Notes: generated by a model from the sequence alone, not told the origin. Shown: positions 7,816-16,097, counted from the stretch's first letter. The stretch: DNA of 38,684 nt from Zetaproteobacteria bacterium (GCA_947445855.1 CANFEH010000007.1:1-38684); one strand, 5' to 3'. A program made the numbers and translations.

Positions 7816-8693
7816 CTGAGCGACCTCTCTCTTCTTCTAATATAGTGCACAAGAGGCTTAATAGGAGATTCTTCAGCGGACACTTCAAAGTAATCCACTT
7901 TATTTTTTCTAAGAATTTTTAAAAAACTTTCTGTCTCTTTTTTTCTTTCATTTTCAAACAGAGTTCTAAAAGAAGAACTCCCTGTATCTAAAACTATGTC
8001 TTCTCCAGATTCAGCGTCATGCAAAGAGATCAAGCCACAGTTGTTGAAATTTTTTTCTTTTTTATCATGAATCCCCACACAAATAAGATCATGACGACGA
8101 GAAAGCTGAGATAAATTTTTTTCAAAATCATCGCAATAAAAATCAGACAATAAAAAACACATAGTTTTTCGTTTTGCGATTCTGCCAATGAAATCACAAG
8201 CATTCTTAAGACTAGTACCTGCACGCGCGGTGCTGTTATGAGTCAAAATACTTCTGATAAGACGCCAAATGTGGGCTCGTCCTTTTTCAGGTGGAATATA
8301 GTGTTCCACGTGATCAGAAAAAAGGATGAGTCCAACTTTGTCGTTATTTTTTGTAGCTAAAAAAGCTAGAATTGCAGCAAGCTCTGCTGCTATCTCTTTT
8401 TTAAAACGCCCTGTTGTTCCGAAACTTAAAGAGGCACTCACATCAACCATGAGCATCACTGTGAGTTCTCGCTCTTCTTTATAAATTTTAACAAAAGGAG
8501 AGTTCATACGAGCTGTTACATTCCAGTCAATAGCACGTACATCATCTCCTTCCATGTATTCACGAACTTTTTCTAGCTCAATGCCTAAGCCTTTAAAAGC
8601 TGATGAATACTCTCCTGCTAGCGCATCCGTCACAAGATGACCCGCTTTCAGTTGAATTCTACGGATTTGAGCAATAATCTCTTTGGATAACAT
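7812..8693 (-). CDS. DUF58-family protein of the MoxR/Bat operon
   Basis: The 293-residue soluble product carries the DUF58 core: HLVTDALAGEYSSAFKGLGIE, then VREYMEGDDVRAIDWNVTAR (about 43-63) with its invariant D-VR-IDW-TAR pattern. A VWA-like domain follows with a degenerate MIDAS (MVDVSASLSFGT; D-S-S spacing kept). LSDFYCDDFEKNLSQLSRRHD, a further conserved block, sits near 180-200. The length is normal for the family. DUF58 proteins are regularly encoded next to MoxR ATPases and are thought to be remodelled by them. Here the ATG shares one base with the moxR stop (TAATG), so the two proteins are probably made in similar amounts. Confidence 0.9.
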   Translation of the reverse strand: MLSKEIIAQIRRIQLKAGHLVTDALAGEYSSAFKGLGIELEKVREYMEGDDVRAIDWNVTARMNSPFVKIYKEERELTVMLMVDVSASLSFGTTGRFKKEIAAELAAILAFLATKNNDKVGLILFSDHVEHYIPPEKGRAHIWRLIRSILTHNSTARAGTSLKNACDFIGRIAKRKTMCFLLSDFYCDDFEKNLSQLSRRHDLICVGIHDKKEKNFNNCGLISLHDAESGEDIVLDTGSSSFRTLFENERKKETESFLKILRKNKVDYFEVSAEESPIKPLVHYIRRRERSLR

Positions 8694-9688
8694 TAAGGTA
8701 CGTCAACCCTATCTAAAATACGATTTACGATGTCTTCGCTTGTTATGTTTTCAGCTTCAGCTTCATAAGTCACTTTAATTCTGTGACGAAGAATGTCAGC
8801 TGCCACATCTTTAATATCCTGGGGTGTCACAAAACTACGCCCCTCTAAGAGAGCGTTCGAACGAGCTACTTTATCAAGTGCCAAAGAAGCGCGAGGAGAT
8901 GCCCCGTACTCAATCAAACCTTTTAAATCTGTTAGACCTTGGTCTTCTGGCTTACGAGTAGCAAACACAAGACGCACAATGTAGTGGCGAATTTTATCTG
9001 ACACATAAACACGGTGCACAAGATTTTTCAAAATGCCAATTTTTTGTTTATTTATCACTTTAGCAAGGGAAAGAGAAGAGGCTGTCACAGCACGTTTAAG
9101 GATCTCCATCTCGTCTTCCATTGTTCCATAAGACACTTTTAATTTAAAAAGAAAACGATCGACTTGAGCTTCAGGAAGAGGGTAAGTCCCTTCTTGTTCC
9201 ACAGGGTTTTGAGTAGCCATCACAAGAAATGGTTCTTCTAAAGAAAATGTTGTATCCCCTATTGTCACCTGACGCTCTTCCATAGCTTCAAGTAGTGCGG
9301 ATTGAACTTTGGCAGGAGCACGATTAATTTCATCTGCCAAAACAAGATTTGCAAAAATCGGGCCCTTCTTAACTTTGAACGTAGAAGTACTCACATCATA
9401 AATCTGAGTTCCCACCACATCTGCAGGCAAAAGATCAGGTGTAAATTGGATTCTTTTAAAACTGAGCTCACTTGCTTCTGCAAGGGACTTGATGATAGTC
9501 GTTTTTGCTAACCCAGGAAGCCCCTCGAGCAGAACATGCCCCCCTGAAATAATAGCTGTTAGCAAACGTTTTACTAAATCGTCTTGGCCAACAATTCTTT
9601 TTTTTAGCTCTTGCAAAACTCCTTGAGATGAAAGCATCTGCTCAGCAACAATCTTTTCAAGCTCTTCATTTCCTGTCTGATATTCCAT
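8693..9688 (-). CDS. moxR: MoxR-family AAA+ ATPase
   Basis: The 331-residue product is a complete MoxR ATPase: Walker A GLPGLAKT at 56-63, Walker B LVLADEINRAP near 114-124, the insertion segment ALLEAMEERQVTIGDTTFSL, and sensor 1 ATQNPVEQEGTYPLPEAQVDRF near 162-183. A lid domain follows (YGASPRASLALDKVARSNALL, sensor 2 region). MoxR proteins act as ATP-driven chaperones for VWA-domain partners, and five such or associated genes follow directly. It is the first gene of the operon. Its ATG has AGAAG upstream and leads back into the 385-base region shared with the divergent kinase gene. Confidence 0.92.
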   Translation of the reverse strand: MEYQTGNEELEKIVAEQMLSSQGVLQELKKRIVGQDDLVKRLLTAIISGGHVLLEGLPGLAKTTIIKSLAEASELSFKRIQFTPDLLPADVVGTQIYDVSTSTFKVKKGPIFANLVLADEINRAPAKVQSALLEAMEERQVTIGDTTFSLEEPFLVMATQNPVEQEGTYPLPEAQVDRFLFKLKVSYGTMEDEMEILKRAVTASSLSLAKVINKQKIGILKNLVHRVYVSDKIRHYIVRLVFATRKPEDQGLTDLKGLIEYGASPRASLALDKVARSNALLEGRSFVTPQDIKDVAADILRHRIKVTYEAEAENITSEDIVNRILDRVDVP

Positions 9689-10073
9689 TGCACTTCTGCC
9701 CTATCAAAAAAAACTTAACCATGTTAAAATAAAAGTACTCCCGCAAGTCCTAAAATTTTAAAAAACAGTCTACGCTAATTTTAGTAGGGCCTGCGAAAAA
9801 TATTACCTAATCAAATCTATTATAAGGTTACCTTCTACTGATACCAAAAGAAAGAATCAAGTTGAAAGAAAAAACTATTTTTACGCGATGAAAAAATTTT
9901 CCTTGCTGATTCCACGGTTTCATTCTACATAAAAGTCTTTCAAAAATCTGTTTTCTATTTTTTAATCCTTCATCGGCATGATGTGAAAAGCTATCTATTC
10001 TTTTCTAACAGAAAAGAGCTGATAATATTTTTCTACGTTTGCTTATGAAAAAAGTACCCAGGAGATTTCCAAA
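9689..10073. other. Non-coding divergent region between the MoxR/Bat operon and the kinase gene
   Basis: No convincing gene is seen in these 385 bases. It must hold promoters for both neighbours. On the + strand a GATAAT-like -10 lies at 10021-10026, but no good -35 is present 16-18 bases before it. Just upstream, 9999-10017 is a perfect 8-base inverted repeat with a 3-base spacer (TCTTTTCTaacAGAAAAGA). An AGGAG at 10061-10065 serves the GTG start at 10074. No clear -35/-10 pair was found for the minus-strand operon. Confidence 0.5.
9999..10017. promoter_or_regulatory. Perfect inverted repeat upstream of the kinase gene
   Basis: TCTTTTCT-aac-AGAAAAGA, 8-base arms, ends four bases before a GATAAT hexamer at 10021. 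The position would suit an operator overlapping a promoter, but chance occurrence in AT-rich DNA is possible. Confidence 0.3.
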
Positions 10074-10757
10074 GTGAACGCTTGTATGGTCATTATTGAA
10101 GGACTTATCGGAGTCGGCAAAAGTACTCTCACCTCAAACATAGGAAAAGCCTTGGGCTTCAAGGTTTTTAAAGAACCTGTTGAAGATAATCCTTACTTAG
10201 AAGACTTCTACAAAAACCCTAAGCGCTATGCACTTGAAATGCAATTTTGGCTCATGAGTCGTCGTTTTCAAATGCACCAAGAAGCCATCGAGTACATTTG
10301 GCGCACAGGAAAAGGCGTTATCATGGATCGCTCCATTTATGGAGATGCCATCTTTGCACGACAAAATGTAAAAGATGGGAACATTAGCCCACTTGGCTAT
10401 GACAACTACTTAAAAATGCGTGATACCATGTTCCGCTTTCTTATGGTGCCGCAGCTAACTCTCTTTTTACAAGCAAGCCCAAAAACTTGCCTTAAAAGAA
10501 TCTCCATGCGAGATCGTGACTGTGAAATCAAGATTCCTCTTGAATACCTAGCTGGGCTAGATGAAGAGTATAAGCATCTTCGTACAGAACTTGCACAAAA
10601 AGGTTCTCGCGTAGAGATTATTGATTGGGAAAACTTCAAGAGCACAGAAGAAGTTCTAGCTGGTTTAATAGCAAAAAACCTACTACCTCCTAACTTTGAT
10701 CGATTCCCTATAATAAAAGAAACAAGTAATAGCAATCTTTTCCACGTAGCAAGCTAG
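10074..10757 (+). CDS. Deoxynucleoside kinase (deoxyadenosine/deoxyguanosine kinase family)
   Basis: GTG 10074 is used because AGGAG lies nine bases before it; the next ATG (10086) would be too far. The 227-residue product has the P-loop GLIGVGKS at 10-17 and an FKEPVEDNPYLEDFY substrate segment at about 34-48 with the catalytic Glu. FWLMSRRFQMHQEAI follows, then MDRSIYGDAIFA near 84-95 (the DRS motif of the dNK/TK2 family). An Arg-rich lid SMRDRDCE sits near 144-151. These enzymes phosphorylate deoxynucleosides with ATP for dNTP salvage. The family resemblance is strong, but whether purine or pyrimidine deoxynucleosides are preferred cannot be read from sequence. The C-terminal tail after about residue 200 is longer than the conserved core. 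The DUF445 gene follows 13 bases later. Confidence 0.87.
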   Translation: MNACMVIIEGLIGVGKSTLTSNIGKALGFKVFKEPVEDNPYLEDFYKNPKRYALEMQFWLMSRRFQMHQEAIEYIWRTGKGVIMDRSIYGDAIFARQNVKDGNISPLGYDNYLKMRDTMFRFLMVPQLTLFLQASPKTCLKRISMRDRDCEIKIPLEYLAGLDEEYKHLRTELAQKGSRVEIIDWENFKSTEEVLAGLIAKNLLPPNFDRFPIIKETSNSNLFHVAS

Positions 10758-10770
10758 TAGGAATGAATCT

Positions 10771-11535
10771 ATGAAAAGTGTGCACGCTAAATTCAAAAAT
10801 AATCCTAGTTCTTTTCTCACAAAGCACATGAGCCTTATAACAAATTTAGTGTCTCTGCTTATTTTTGGCATGAGCTTTCTAACACCTGTGTACTCAAAAG
10901 AGCTCAGCTCTATTGGCCTTTTTGCTCTTTCAGGAGCCCTGACCAATTGGATTGCTGTCCATATGCTCTTTGAAAAAATTCCAGGACTCTATGGCTCGGG
11001 TGTCATTGTGGTTAAATTCGAAGCTTTCAAAGCTGCTATTCACAATCTCATTATGACAGAATTTTTTAATATCAAGCATCTAGAGTCTTCTTTCTCTGTT
11101 GAAGAACTTGGAGAAAAAATTATTGGCGAAGAACTTCAAGATTTTATTGGGCGCATTAACTATGAAGAGCTCTATGAAAAACTTTTAGTCGCACTTCTTG
11201 AGTCTCCTGTTGGTCCTATGCTTGCTATGGTTGGTGGAGCTAAAATCTTAGAACCGGCTAAACCTTTTTTTCTTGAAACAATGAAACAACATATTAAAGA
11301 ACTTGTGAATAAAGCAACAAAAGACGCAACTCTCAAGCAGTCCATCAAGAAAATCTTGTCTTCAGAAAATCTTATTCCAAAAATTGAATCCGTTATCTTA
11401 ACTCGACTTGACGAACTAACTCCAAACATGGTGAAAGCCATCGTAGCTTCTATCATAAAAGAACATCTTGGATGGCTTGTGGTTTGGGGAGGTGTTTTTG
11501 GAGGGCTTATAGGACTTGTTGCTGCTTTTTTATAA
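10771..11535 (+). CDS. DUF445-family membrane protein
   Basis: The 254-residue product has N-terminal membrane segments (about 21-38, LITNLVSLLIFGMSFLTPVY, and 45-60 with LFALSGALTNWIAVHMLFEK). A long helical central domain contains GSGVIVVKFEAFKAAIHNLI, and a C-terminal helix (about 232-252) ends LGWLVVWGGVFGGLIGLVAAF. The G-LTNW-AV-MLF-K---LYGSGV pattern and the closing W-GG--GGLIG helix are characteristic of DUF445 (YheB/YjiN-like) proteins, whose function is unknown. AGGA lies nine bases before the ATG. It probably shares a transcript with the kinase gene. It converges with the beta-barrel gene across 51 bases in which no convincing terminator is visible. Confidence 0.85.
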   Translation: MKSVHAKFKNNPSSFLTKHMSLITNLVSLLIFGMSFLTPVYSKELSSIGLFALSGALTNWIAVHMLFEKIPGLYGSGVIVVKFEAFKAAIHNLIMTEFFNIKHLESSFSVEELGEKIIGEELQDFIGRINYEELYEKLLVALLESPVGPMLAMVGGAKILEPAKPFFLETMKQHIKELVNKATKDATLKQSIKKILSSENLIPKIESVILTRLDELTPNMVKAIVASIIKEHLGWLVVWGGVFGGLIGLVAAFL

Positions 11536-11586
11536 TAAAAATTGGAAATTTATAATCGATTTAAGCATTTCCTCTAATTCATATAT

Positions 11587-12219
11587 TTAGAAAGGAAAAC
11601 GAAGACCAACCAAAAGCTCAGGTGCATAGAAAATTGTTAAACCATTTCCAGTAGGTGCTGGTGCTGTTTTAAAGCTAATTCTTGGACCAACAAGAACGCG
11701 GAACACTTTTGTCGCAGCAAACTCAAATTGTAGACCAAGAAGTCCTTGTGGAGAAAATTTACCGTCTTGTTTTAGTGGTTTAGCCCAAGCTGCTCCGGCA
11801 CCAAATTGGAAAAAAAGATTAACCCCTTCATTAATTGGTGTTCCATAATCAAACCTCATAAGCACACCAATAGGATAACCCACCTCGCGAGCACCATCCC
11901 CACCGAGACCAAAATCAAGCTCAAAAACAAAATCCCAAACATTCCAAGTTGTTATAGCGTATCTGTACCCAAAACCTAAAGCTCCTGTATAAGAAAATGC
12001 TGCTGAAGTTTGGAAAGCTGTGCTCAGGCCAACACCGCCAGTAATATCCAAAATCATTCCACTTTTATTTTTAGGCATCACATTTTTGTATTTCTCTTTA
12101 GAGTCATGAAGCTCAGGAGAACTCGGGGGTTCATAGGCCACAAGGAAAAGTGAATTTCCAAGTAAAATAGACCAAAAGAGATAAGCCACAAGTTTAAAAG
12201 AACTTTTTTCTAGCTTCAC
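11587..12219 (-). CDS. Predicted outer-membrane beta-barrel protein
   Basis: The start is GTG 12219, preceded by GAGGTG; the frame could extend to 12261 but that adds a poor N-terminus. The 210-residue product has a signal peptide (about 1-28, ending LFLVAYE). After about residue 50 come alternating short strands ending in aromatic or hydrophobic residues, separated by Gly/Asn/Asp turns: MILDITGGVGLSTAFQTSAA, GALGFGYRYAITTWNVWDFV, GVNLFFQFGAGAAWAKPLK. It ends LVGLRFPF, a C-terminal aromatic typical of BAM-inserted barrels. Eight to ten strands seem likely. No family was recognised, so function is unknown. Confidence 0.65.
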   Translation of the reverse strand: MKLEKSSFKLVAYLFWSILLGNSLFLVAYEPPSSPELHDSKEKYKNVMPKNKSGMILDITGGVGLSTAFQTSAAFSYTGALGFGYRYAITTWNVWDFVFELDFGLGGDGAREVGYPIGVLMRFDYGTPINEGVNLFFQFGAGAAWAKPLKQDGKFSPQGLLGLQFEFAATKVFRVLVGPRISFKTAPAPTGNGLTIFYAPELLVGLRFPF

Positions 12220-12284
12220 GCAACACCTCTGCCAAATAAGTAATAGAAGAAGATAAATCAATTATCCCCAAATAAAAGGAGGAC

Positions 12285-12298
12285 ACTCTTTAAAGAGT
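12285..12298. promoter_or_regulatory. 14-base perfect palindrome between divergent genes
   Basis: ACTCTTTAAAGAGT lies between the beta-barrel gene (minus) and the small basic protein gene (plus). The position suits a dimeric regulator site, but no regulator gene is adjacent and the site is unique as far as seen. Confidence 0.3.
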
Positions 12299-12391
12299 AA
12301 ATAATTTTCCTTGCTTTTTCTAGACAAAAAAAGTAGTCTTTCCCCTCACTTGATAAATTTTTACGATTATTGTGTAAGTAGGTATCGACAA

Positions 12392-12550
12392 ATGGCATCA
12401 CCAACTAAAAAAGTTAAAGTCAGAAGAAGCCTTGCTCACGCAAGACAAGCTAAAAAGAGAAAAAACTACGAGCGTAACTACGGCTCTACTCTAAAGAATC
12501 TTCCTTTAGATGTGCCGAATGCTCATGAAAGAAATTTTCTTTCAAAATAA
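12392..12550 (+). CDS. Small basic protein, possibly ribosome-associated
   Basis: The start is ATG 12392, with TAAGTAGGT 5-13 bases upstream; the frame is open further upstream to 12311, but that part does not resemble protein. The 52-residue product opens MASPTKKVKVRRSLAHARQA and is extremely Lys/Arg-rich over its first 30 residues. A less charged end follows (GSTLKNLPLDVPNAHERN). The composition and opening resemble short ribosomal proteins such as L32, but the zinc-binding Cys pairs of L32 are absent and the C-terminus is unlike it, so no ribosomal name is assigned. A strong intrinsic terminator directly follows, so it is probably a single-gene, highly transcribed unit. Confidence 0.65.
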   Translation: MASPTKKVKVRRSLAHARQAKKRKNYERNYGSTLKNLPLDVPNAHERNFLSK

Positions 12551-12589
12551 GTTTTTTTCGCTAGAAGCTTCAAGAAAAGCAGGCTATTT

Positions 12590-12619
12590 AAAAAGATCTC
12601 TTATTTGAGATCTTTTTTT
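12590..12619 (+). terminator. Intrinsic terminator after the small basic protein gene
   Basis: AAAAAGATCTC, loop TTATTT, GAGATCTTTTT: an 11-base perfect stem with a 6-base loop, followed by further T. It lies 40 bases past the stop codon. Confidence 0.85.
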
Positions 12620-12644
12620 TTATAAAAAATTAAGGATTGTACCT

Positions 12645-13385
12645 ATGTTGTCTTCTTTTTTTAGAACTTCTATTTTTATTATTTTACTGTTCAGTATCAC
12701 ATGGTTTCATTTTATAGGTCTTGTCCTTGAAAGAATCTATCTTATCTTGACAGGAAAAACTAAAAAACAAAAAGAGGACATAGCTCACCTAAGATCTGCT
12801 AAGTGGGGAAGAGACCTTTTTCGCTTTACTCCTTTGTGGTCTATTCAAATTTCAGGAAAAGAAAAAATTCCTGACTCCGGACATTTTGTCATTGTAGCTA
12901 ACCACGAAAGCGCTACTGACATGCTAGCTCTCAATTATCTTCAAATTCAATTTCGTTGGCTTGCAAAAAAAGAAGCTTTCAAAATTCCATGTATTGGACA
13001 AGCTATGAAGTGGTCTGGCTATATTCCAATTCATAGAGGAACAAAAGAAAGCCACAAACAAGCTATCGATCTTTGTAAAAAAAGTATCGAAGAAAAAACA
13101 CCCGTGCTCTTCTTTCCAGAAGGGACAAGGTCAACACTTGGTTATCCAAAAGATTTCAAAGTAGGAGCCTTTAAAGTAGCTAAAGAAGCAGGGGTTCCTG
13201 TTCTTCCTATTGTACTTAAAGGTGCTGGCAAACTTCTGAAAAAAGGCTCTCTCACCCCAAGAAAAGCCACCATGGTTGTTAAAGTTTTAGATCCAGTTTC
13301 ATCTCCACTAGAGGAATCCATAGAAGACTTTACTAAAAGAGTCGAAGAATTGATCATAAAAGAACATAAAAAAATCAATACCTAA
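12645..13385 (+). CDS. plsC: 1-acyl-sn-glycerol-3-phosphate acyltransferase (PlsC family)
   Basis: The 246-residue product starts with a membrane helix (about 8-30). It carries all four acyltransferase blocks: NHESATD at 86-92 (catalytic NHx4D), GYIPIHRG at 125-132, FPEGTRS at 157-163 (phosphate binding) and VPVLPIVL at 184-191. Length and spacing are standard for PlsC, which transfers an acyl chain to lysophosphatidate at the inner membrane during phospholipid synthesis. Other PlsC-like acyltransferases act on lyso-ornithine lipids, so the substrate is family-based inference. The ABC importer genes begin 16 bases downstream, so read-through into them is likely. Confidence 0.9.
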   Translation: MLSSFFRTSIFIILLFSITWFHFIGLVLERIYLILTGKTKKQKEDIAHLRSAKWGRDLFRFTPLWSIQISGKEKIPDSGHFVIVANHESATDMLALNYLQIQFRWLAKKEAFKIPCIGQAMKWSGYIPIHRGTKESHKQAIDLCKKSIEEKTPVLFFPEGTRSTLGYPKDFKVGAFKVAKEAGVPVLPIVLKGAGKLLKKGSLTPRKATMVVKVLDPVSSPLEESIEDFTKRVEELIIKEHKKINT

Positions 13386-13401
13386 AGGATCATTTCAGAG
13401 A

Positions 13402-14295
13402 ATGAAACGCTGGCAAAAATATTTTATCGTGAGTATTACCCTTGGAAATCTTTTTCTCGGTACTTTTAAAAGTTGGAAGAACTGGAACTCAAGCGTATCG
13501 AGTCAACATAATGTTGTGAGAGTAGCTTCCCTAGCCCTAGCAAGCGATGAAATTCTTGTTGATATTTTGAGAGAATCTAAAGAGCTCGAAAAACTTATAG
13601 CCATAAGCACTCTAGCAGACAGCAAAGAATATAGCTTTCTCACAGAAGAGATCACACAAAAAATATCAGAGCGCTCTAACTCTAACTTAGAAAAACTGAT
13701 TGCTCTCAAACCAGACCTTGTCGTCACAACTTCTTTTAATCGTCTTTCTCTTGTAAATGTTTTAAAACAAGCAGGGATCCAAATTTTAAATCTTTCTCAA
13801 TTTAATTCCTTAGAAGATCTTTACAAGAACTATAGAGTTATTGGTAAATCTCTTCACAGAGAACAAGAAAGCGAACGACTTATTCTTAGAATGGATAAAG
13901 AACTAGGAAGCTACCACAAAGATTTAAAAAATCCTGTGAAAACGCTTATTTGGTTTCCAGACGGAACTGTTATTGGCCATAATACACTTTTAAATGATAT
14001 CCTTACAGTCGTAGGAGGAGAAAATATCCTTGGAAAAGACTTTAAAGGCTGGACTCGTCCAAACCTTGAAACTCTTTCACATTATAAGCCTCATGTAATT
14101 TTGAGTGTCTGCGAAGACGATGAAAAAAAAGAGATTCAACAAAAAATAGACAAGCACCCTATTCTAAAATCTCCTGAAAAAAAACTTATTTGCTTAACAA
14201 AACGAGAAATTTCTACACAATCGTCTCATATCTTACAAACAGCAAAAAAACTCAACAAAAGACTTCATGACAAAGAACAAAAGAAATCTAGCTAA
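13402..14295 (+). CDS. ABC importer substrate-binding protein (BtuF/FecB-type, helical backbone receptor)
   Basis: The 297-residue product has an N-terminal hydrophobic segment (about 7-22) without a lipobox Cys, so it is either secreted to the periplasm or anchored by that helix. RVASLALASDEILVDIL at about 40-56 is the usual start of the first lobe. LEKLIALKPDLVVTTSFNR near 97-115 is the family hallmark (I--L-PDLV). LNDILTVVGGENIL near 198-211 and LSHYKPHVILSVCEDDE near 229-245 belong to the second lobe. The family binds cobalamin, ferric siderophores or haem. The ligand cannot be read here and no TonB-dependent receptor is nearby. Its last 29 bases overlap the permease gene. Confidence 0.85.
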   Translation: MKRWQKYFIVSITLGNLFLGTFKSWKNWNSSVSSQHNVVRVASLALASDEILVDILRESKELEKLIAISTLADSKEYSFLTEEITQKISERSNSNLEKLIALKPDLVVTTSFNRLSLVNVLKQAGIQILNLSQFNSLEDLYKNYRVIGKSLHREQESERLILRMDKELGSYHKDLKNPVKTLIWFPDGTVIGHNTLLNDILTVVGGENILGKDFKGWTRPNLETLSHYKPHVILSVCEDDEKKEIQQKIDKHPILKSPEKKLICLTKREISTQSSHILQTAKKLNKRLHDKEQKKSS

Positions 14296-15295
14296 AACAA
14301 AAACACTTATTTTTATTTTTTCCCTTTTGGTTTTTTTAGGCAGCTTGGAATGGAGTAGTAGTTCTTTTAGCATTTTAGATGCTTTTGAAATTCTTTTGCA
14401 CGAATTAAAAGGAGAAAAATTATCAGAAAAGCTTATAACAGCAAAAACTATTCTTTTTGAAGTAAGATTCCCCCGTGTTCTAACAGCAGCTCTATCAGGG
14501 GCTTCTCTAGGTATAGCTGGAGTGTTATCACAAGGACTTTTCCGTAACCCCCTAGCTAGCCCAAGTCTTATTGGTACAACAAGTGGAGGTGTTCTTGGTG
14601 GAGTGCTTTTTCTGTCTTTAGGTGGTGTCTCCCATCATTTTTTAGGTCTTAGTTTTTTTTCTTTTTTAGGAAGTTTTTTCACCACATCTGGTATACTTTT
14701 TTTATTTCACAAACTAAGAAATCCTGACTTCACAAAACTTCTTCTTGTGGGGCTTAGTTTCTCGACTTTCACAGGAGCTCTTTGTCAGTTTGTGATTTCA
14801 CTTGAAGAAAGTGATTACCACAAAAGCCTTATGATTTACAGGTGGTCTCTAGGAGGCTTCTACCATACAGAATGGACAGATTTCTTTCTTAGTTTATTGC
14901 CACTTTCATTTGGAATTGTTGCAAGCTTTTCTCTTTGTTCAAAACTTGATGTCCTCTCACTTGGAGACGAAGTAGCAGAAACAATGGGGGTAGGACTTCA
15001 TGATTTAAAAATGAAAACTCTTCTAATTCTTTCTCTTCTTGTTGGTGTAGTGACAAGTTTAGCTGGGCCTCTGCCTTTTATTGGACTAATTGCTCCACAT
15101 ATAACAAGAAAACTCATAGGTGCACAGCACACAGAACTTATGAAATACACTTTTTTCAACAGTATGAGTCTTATCCTTTTAGCAGATCTTCTTGCTAAAA
15201 ATATTTTTCATCACAAAGAACTTGAACTTGGAATTCTTCTTTCTCTTATTGGAGCTCCTTTTTTTCTTTACCTCAGTTTAAAGAAAGAAATCTAA
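14267..15295 (+). CDS. FecCD/BtuC-type ABC importer permease
   Basis: The 342-residue product is a polytopic membrane protein with about eight to ten helices. Family signatures are clear: RFPRVLTAALSGASLGIAGV with SQGLFRNPLASPSLIGTTSG in the first third, RWSLGGFY in the middle, and GPLPFIGLIAPHITRKLIGA near the end, the coupling-helix region that contacts the ATPase. It pairs with the binding protein upstream and the ATPase downstream to import an iron complex, haem or corrinoid across the inner membrane. It starts inside the preceding gene and its stop shares one base with the ATPase start (TAATG). Confidence 0.92.
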   Translation: MTKNKRNLAKTKTLIFIFSLLVFLGSLEWSSSSFSILDAFEILLHELKGEKLSEKLITAKTILFEVRFPRVLTAALSGASLGIAGVLSQGLFRNPLASPSLIGTTSGGVLGGVLFLSLGGVSHHFLGLSFFSFLGSFFTTSGILFLFHKLRNPDFTKLLLVGLSFSTFTGALCQFVISLEESDYHKSLMIYRWSLGGFYHTEWTDFFLSLLPLSFGIVASFSLCSKLDVLSLGDEVAETMGVGLHDLKMKTLLILSLLVGVVTSLAGPLPFIGLIAPHITRKLIGAQHTELMKYTFFNSMSLILLADLLAKNIFHHKELELGILLSLIGAPFFLYLSLKKEI

Positions 15296-16017
15296 TGCTC
15301 GAAGCAAAAAATTTCTCTTATAAAGAGATCCTAAATATCCCTCTGTTTTTTTTAGAAAAAAAAAGTTTTAGTGTTCTTCTTGGTCAAAACGGATCTGGAA
15401 AGTCTACTTTCTTAAAAGCTCTTTGTGGGCTTAATGGCACGCTCAGTTCAAAAGTCATTTTAAATGAAGAAATACTTTCAAAAATGTCTCCAAAAAAAAG
15501 AGCACAGTCCGTCTCTTGGCTTCCAGCAAACACTCATGCCTCACCTGAGCTTACTGTAGAAGAAATTTGTCTTCTAGGCCGTTACCCTTGGAACTCTGGT
15601 GTTGTAAAAAAAGAAGACAGACTTATTGTTTCAGAAATTTTGACTCGTCTAGGATTAAAAGACAAATCATCCCAAAGCTATTTAAGTCTCAGTAGTGGAG
15701 AACAAAGACTCACAGACATTTCACGAGTTTTATCGACACAAACAGATCTTCTTATTTTAGACGAGCCTACAACGCATCTAGATCTAAAAAAATCTTTTCT
15801 AGTTTTTTCTCTCTTAAAAGAAAAAGTTGAGAAAGAAAAAAAAACAATTCTTATAACAAGCCACAGTCTTGAGTTAACAAAAAAATTTGCAACTCATGTC
15901 TTTTTTATGAAATCAGGATCGCTTCTTTTAGATGAAAAATTTCAAGCTCTCTCGTTTGAAAAAAAAATTAAAGAAACTTTTGAACTAGAAGAAGAGCTGT
16001 TCTTGCTAGAACAATAA
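15295..16017 (+). CDS. ABC importer ATP-binding protein (FecE/BtuD type)
   Basis: The 240-residue product has Walker A GQNGSGKST at 30-38, a Q-loop-like WLPANTHASPELTVEEI (position 75-91), signature LSLSSGEQRL near 129-138, Walker B LLILDEPTTHLD near 151-162, and an H-loop ITSHS. The EICLLGRYPW segment after the Q-loop is typical of ATPases of the FecE/FepC/BtuD group. It energises the permease directly upstream, with which its start is translationally coupled. The signature reads SSGEQ rather than SGGQ or SGGE, which still fits the family. This is the third and last gene of the transporter. Confidence 0.9.
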   Translation: MLEAKNFSYKEILNIPLFFLEKKSFSVLLGQNGSGKSTFLKALCGLNGTLSSKVILNEEILSKMSPKKRAQSVSWLPANTHASPELTVEEICLLGRYPWNSGVVKKEDRLIVSEILTRLGLKDKSSQSYLSLSSGEQRLTDISRVLSTQTDLLILDEPTTHLDLKKSFLVFSLLKEKVEKEKKTILITSHSLELTKKFATHVFFMKSGSLLLDEKFQALSFEKKIKETFELEEELFLLEQ

Positions 16018-16097
16018 AAACGAGATATCCTCTAGCCCGATTAAGATTTTTTTTAGAAGAAGCCTGATACAAACTTGTCGAGGAGTTGATTTTTTCT

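Noticed and set aside
12392-12550. Ribosomal protein L32 (rpmF) or S20 (rpsT)
   Set aside because: The zinc-binding Cys pairs of L32 are absent and the length and C-terminus fit neither L32 nor the roughly 85-residue S20.
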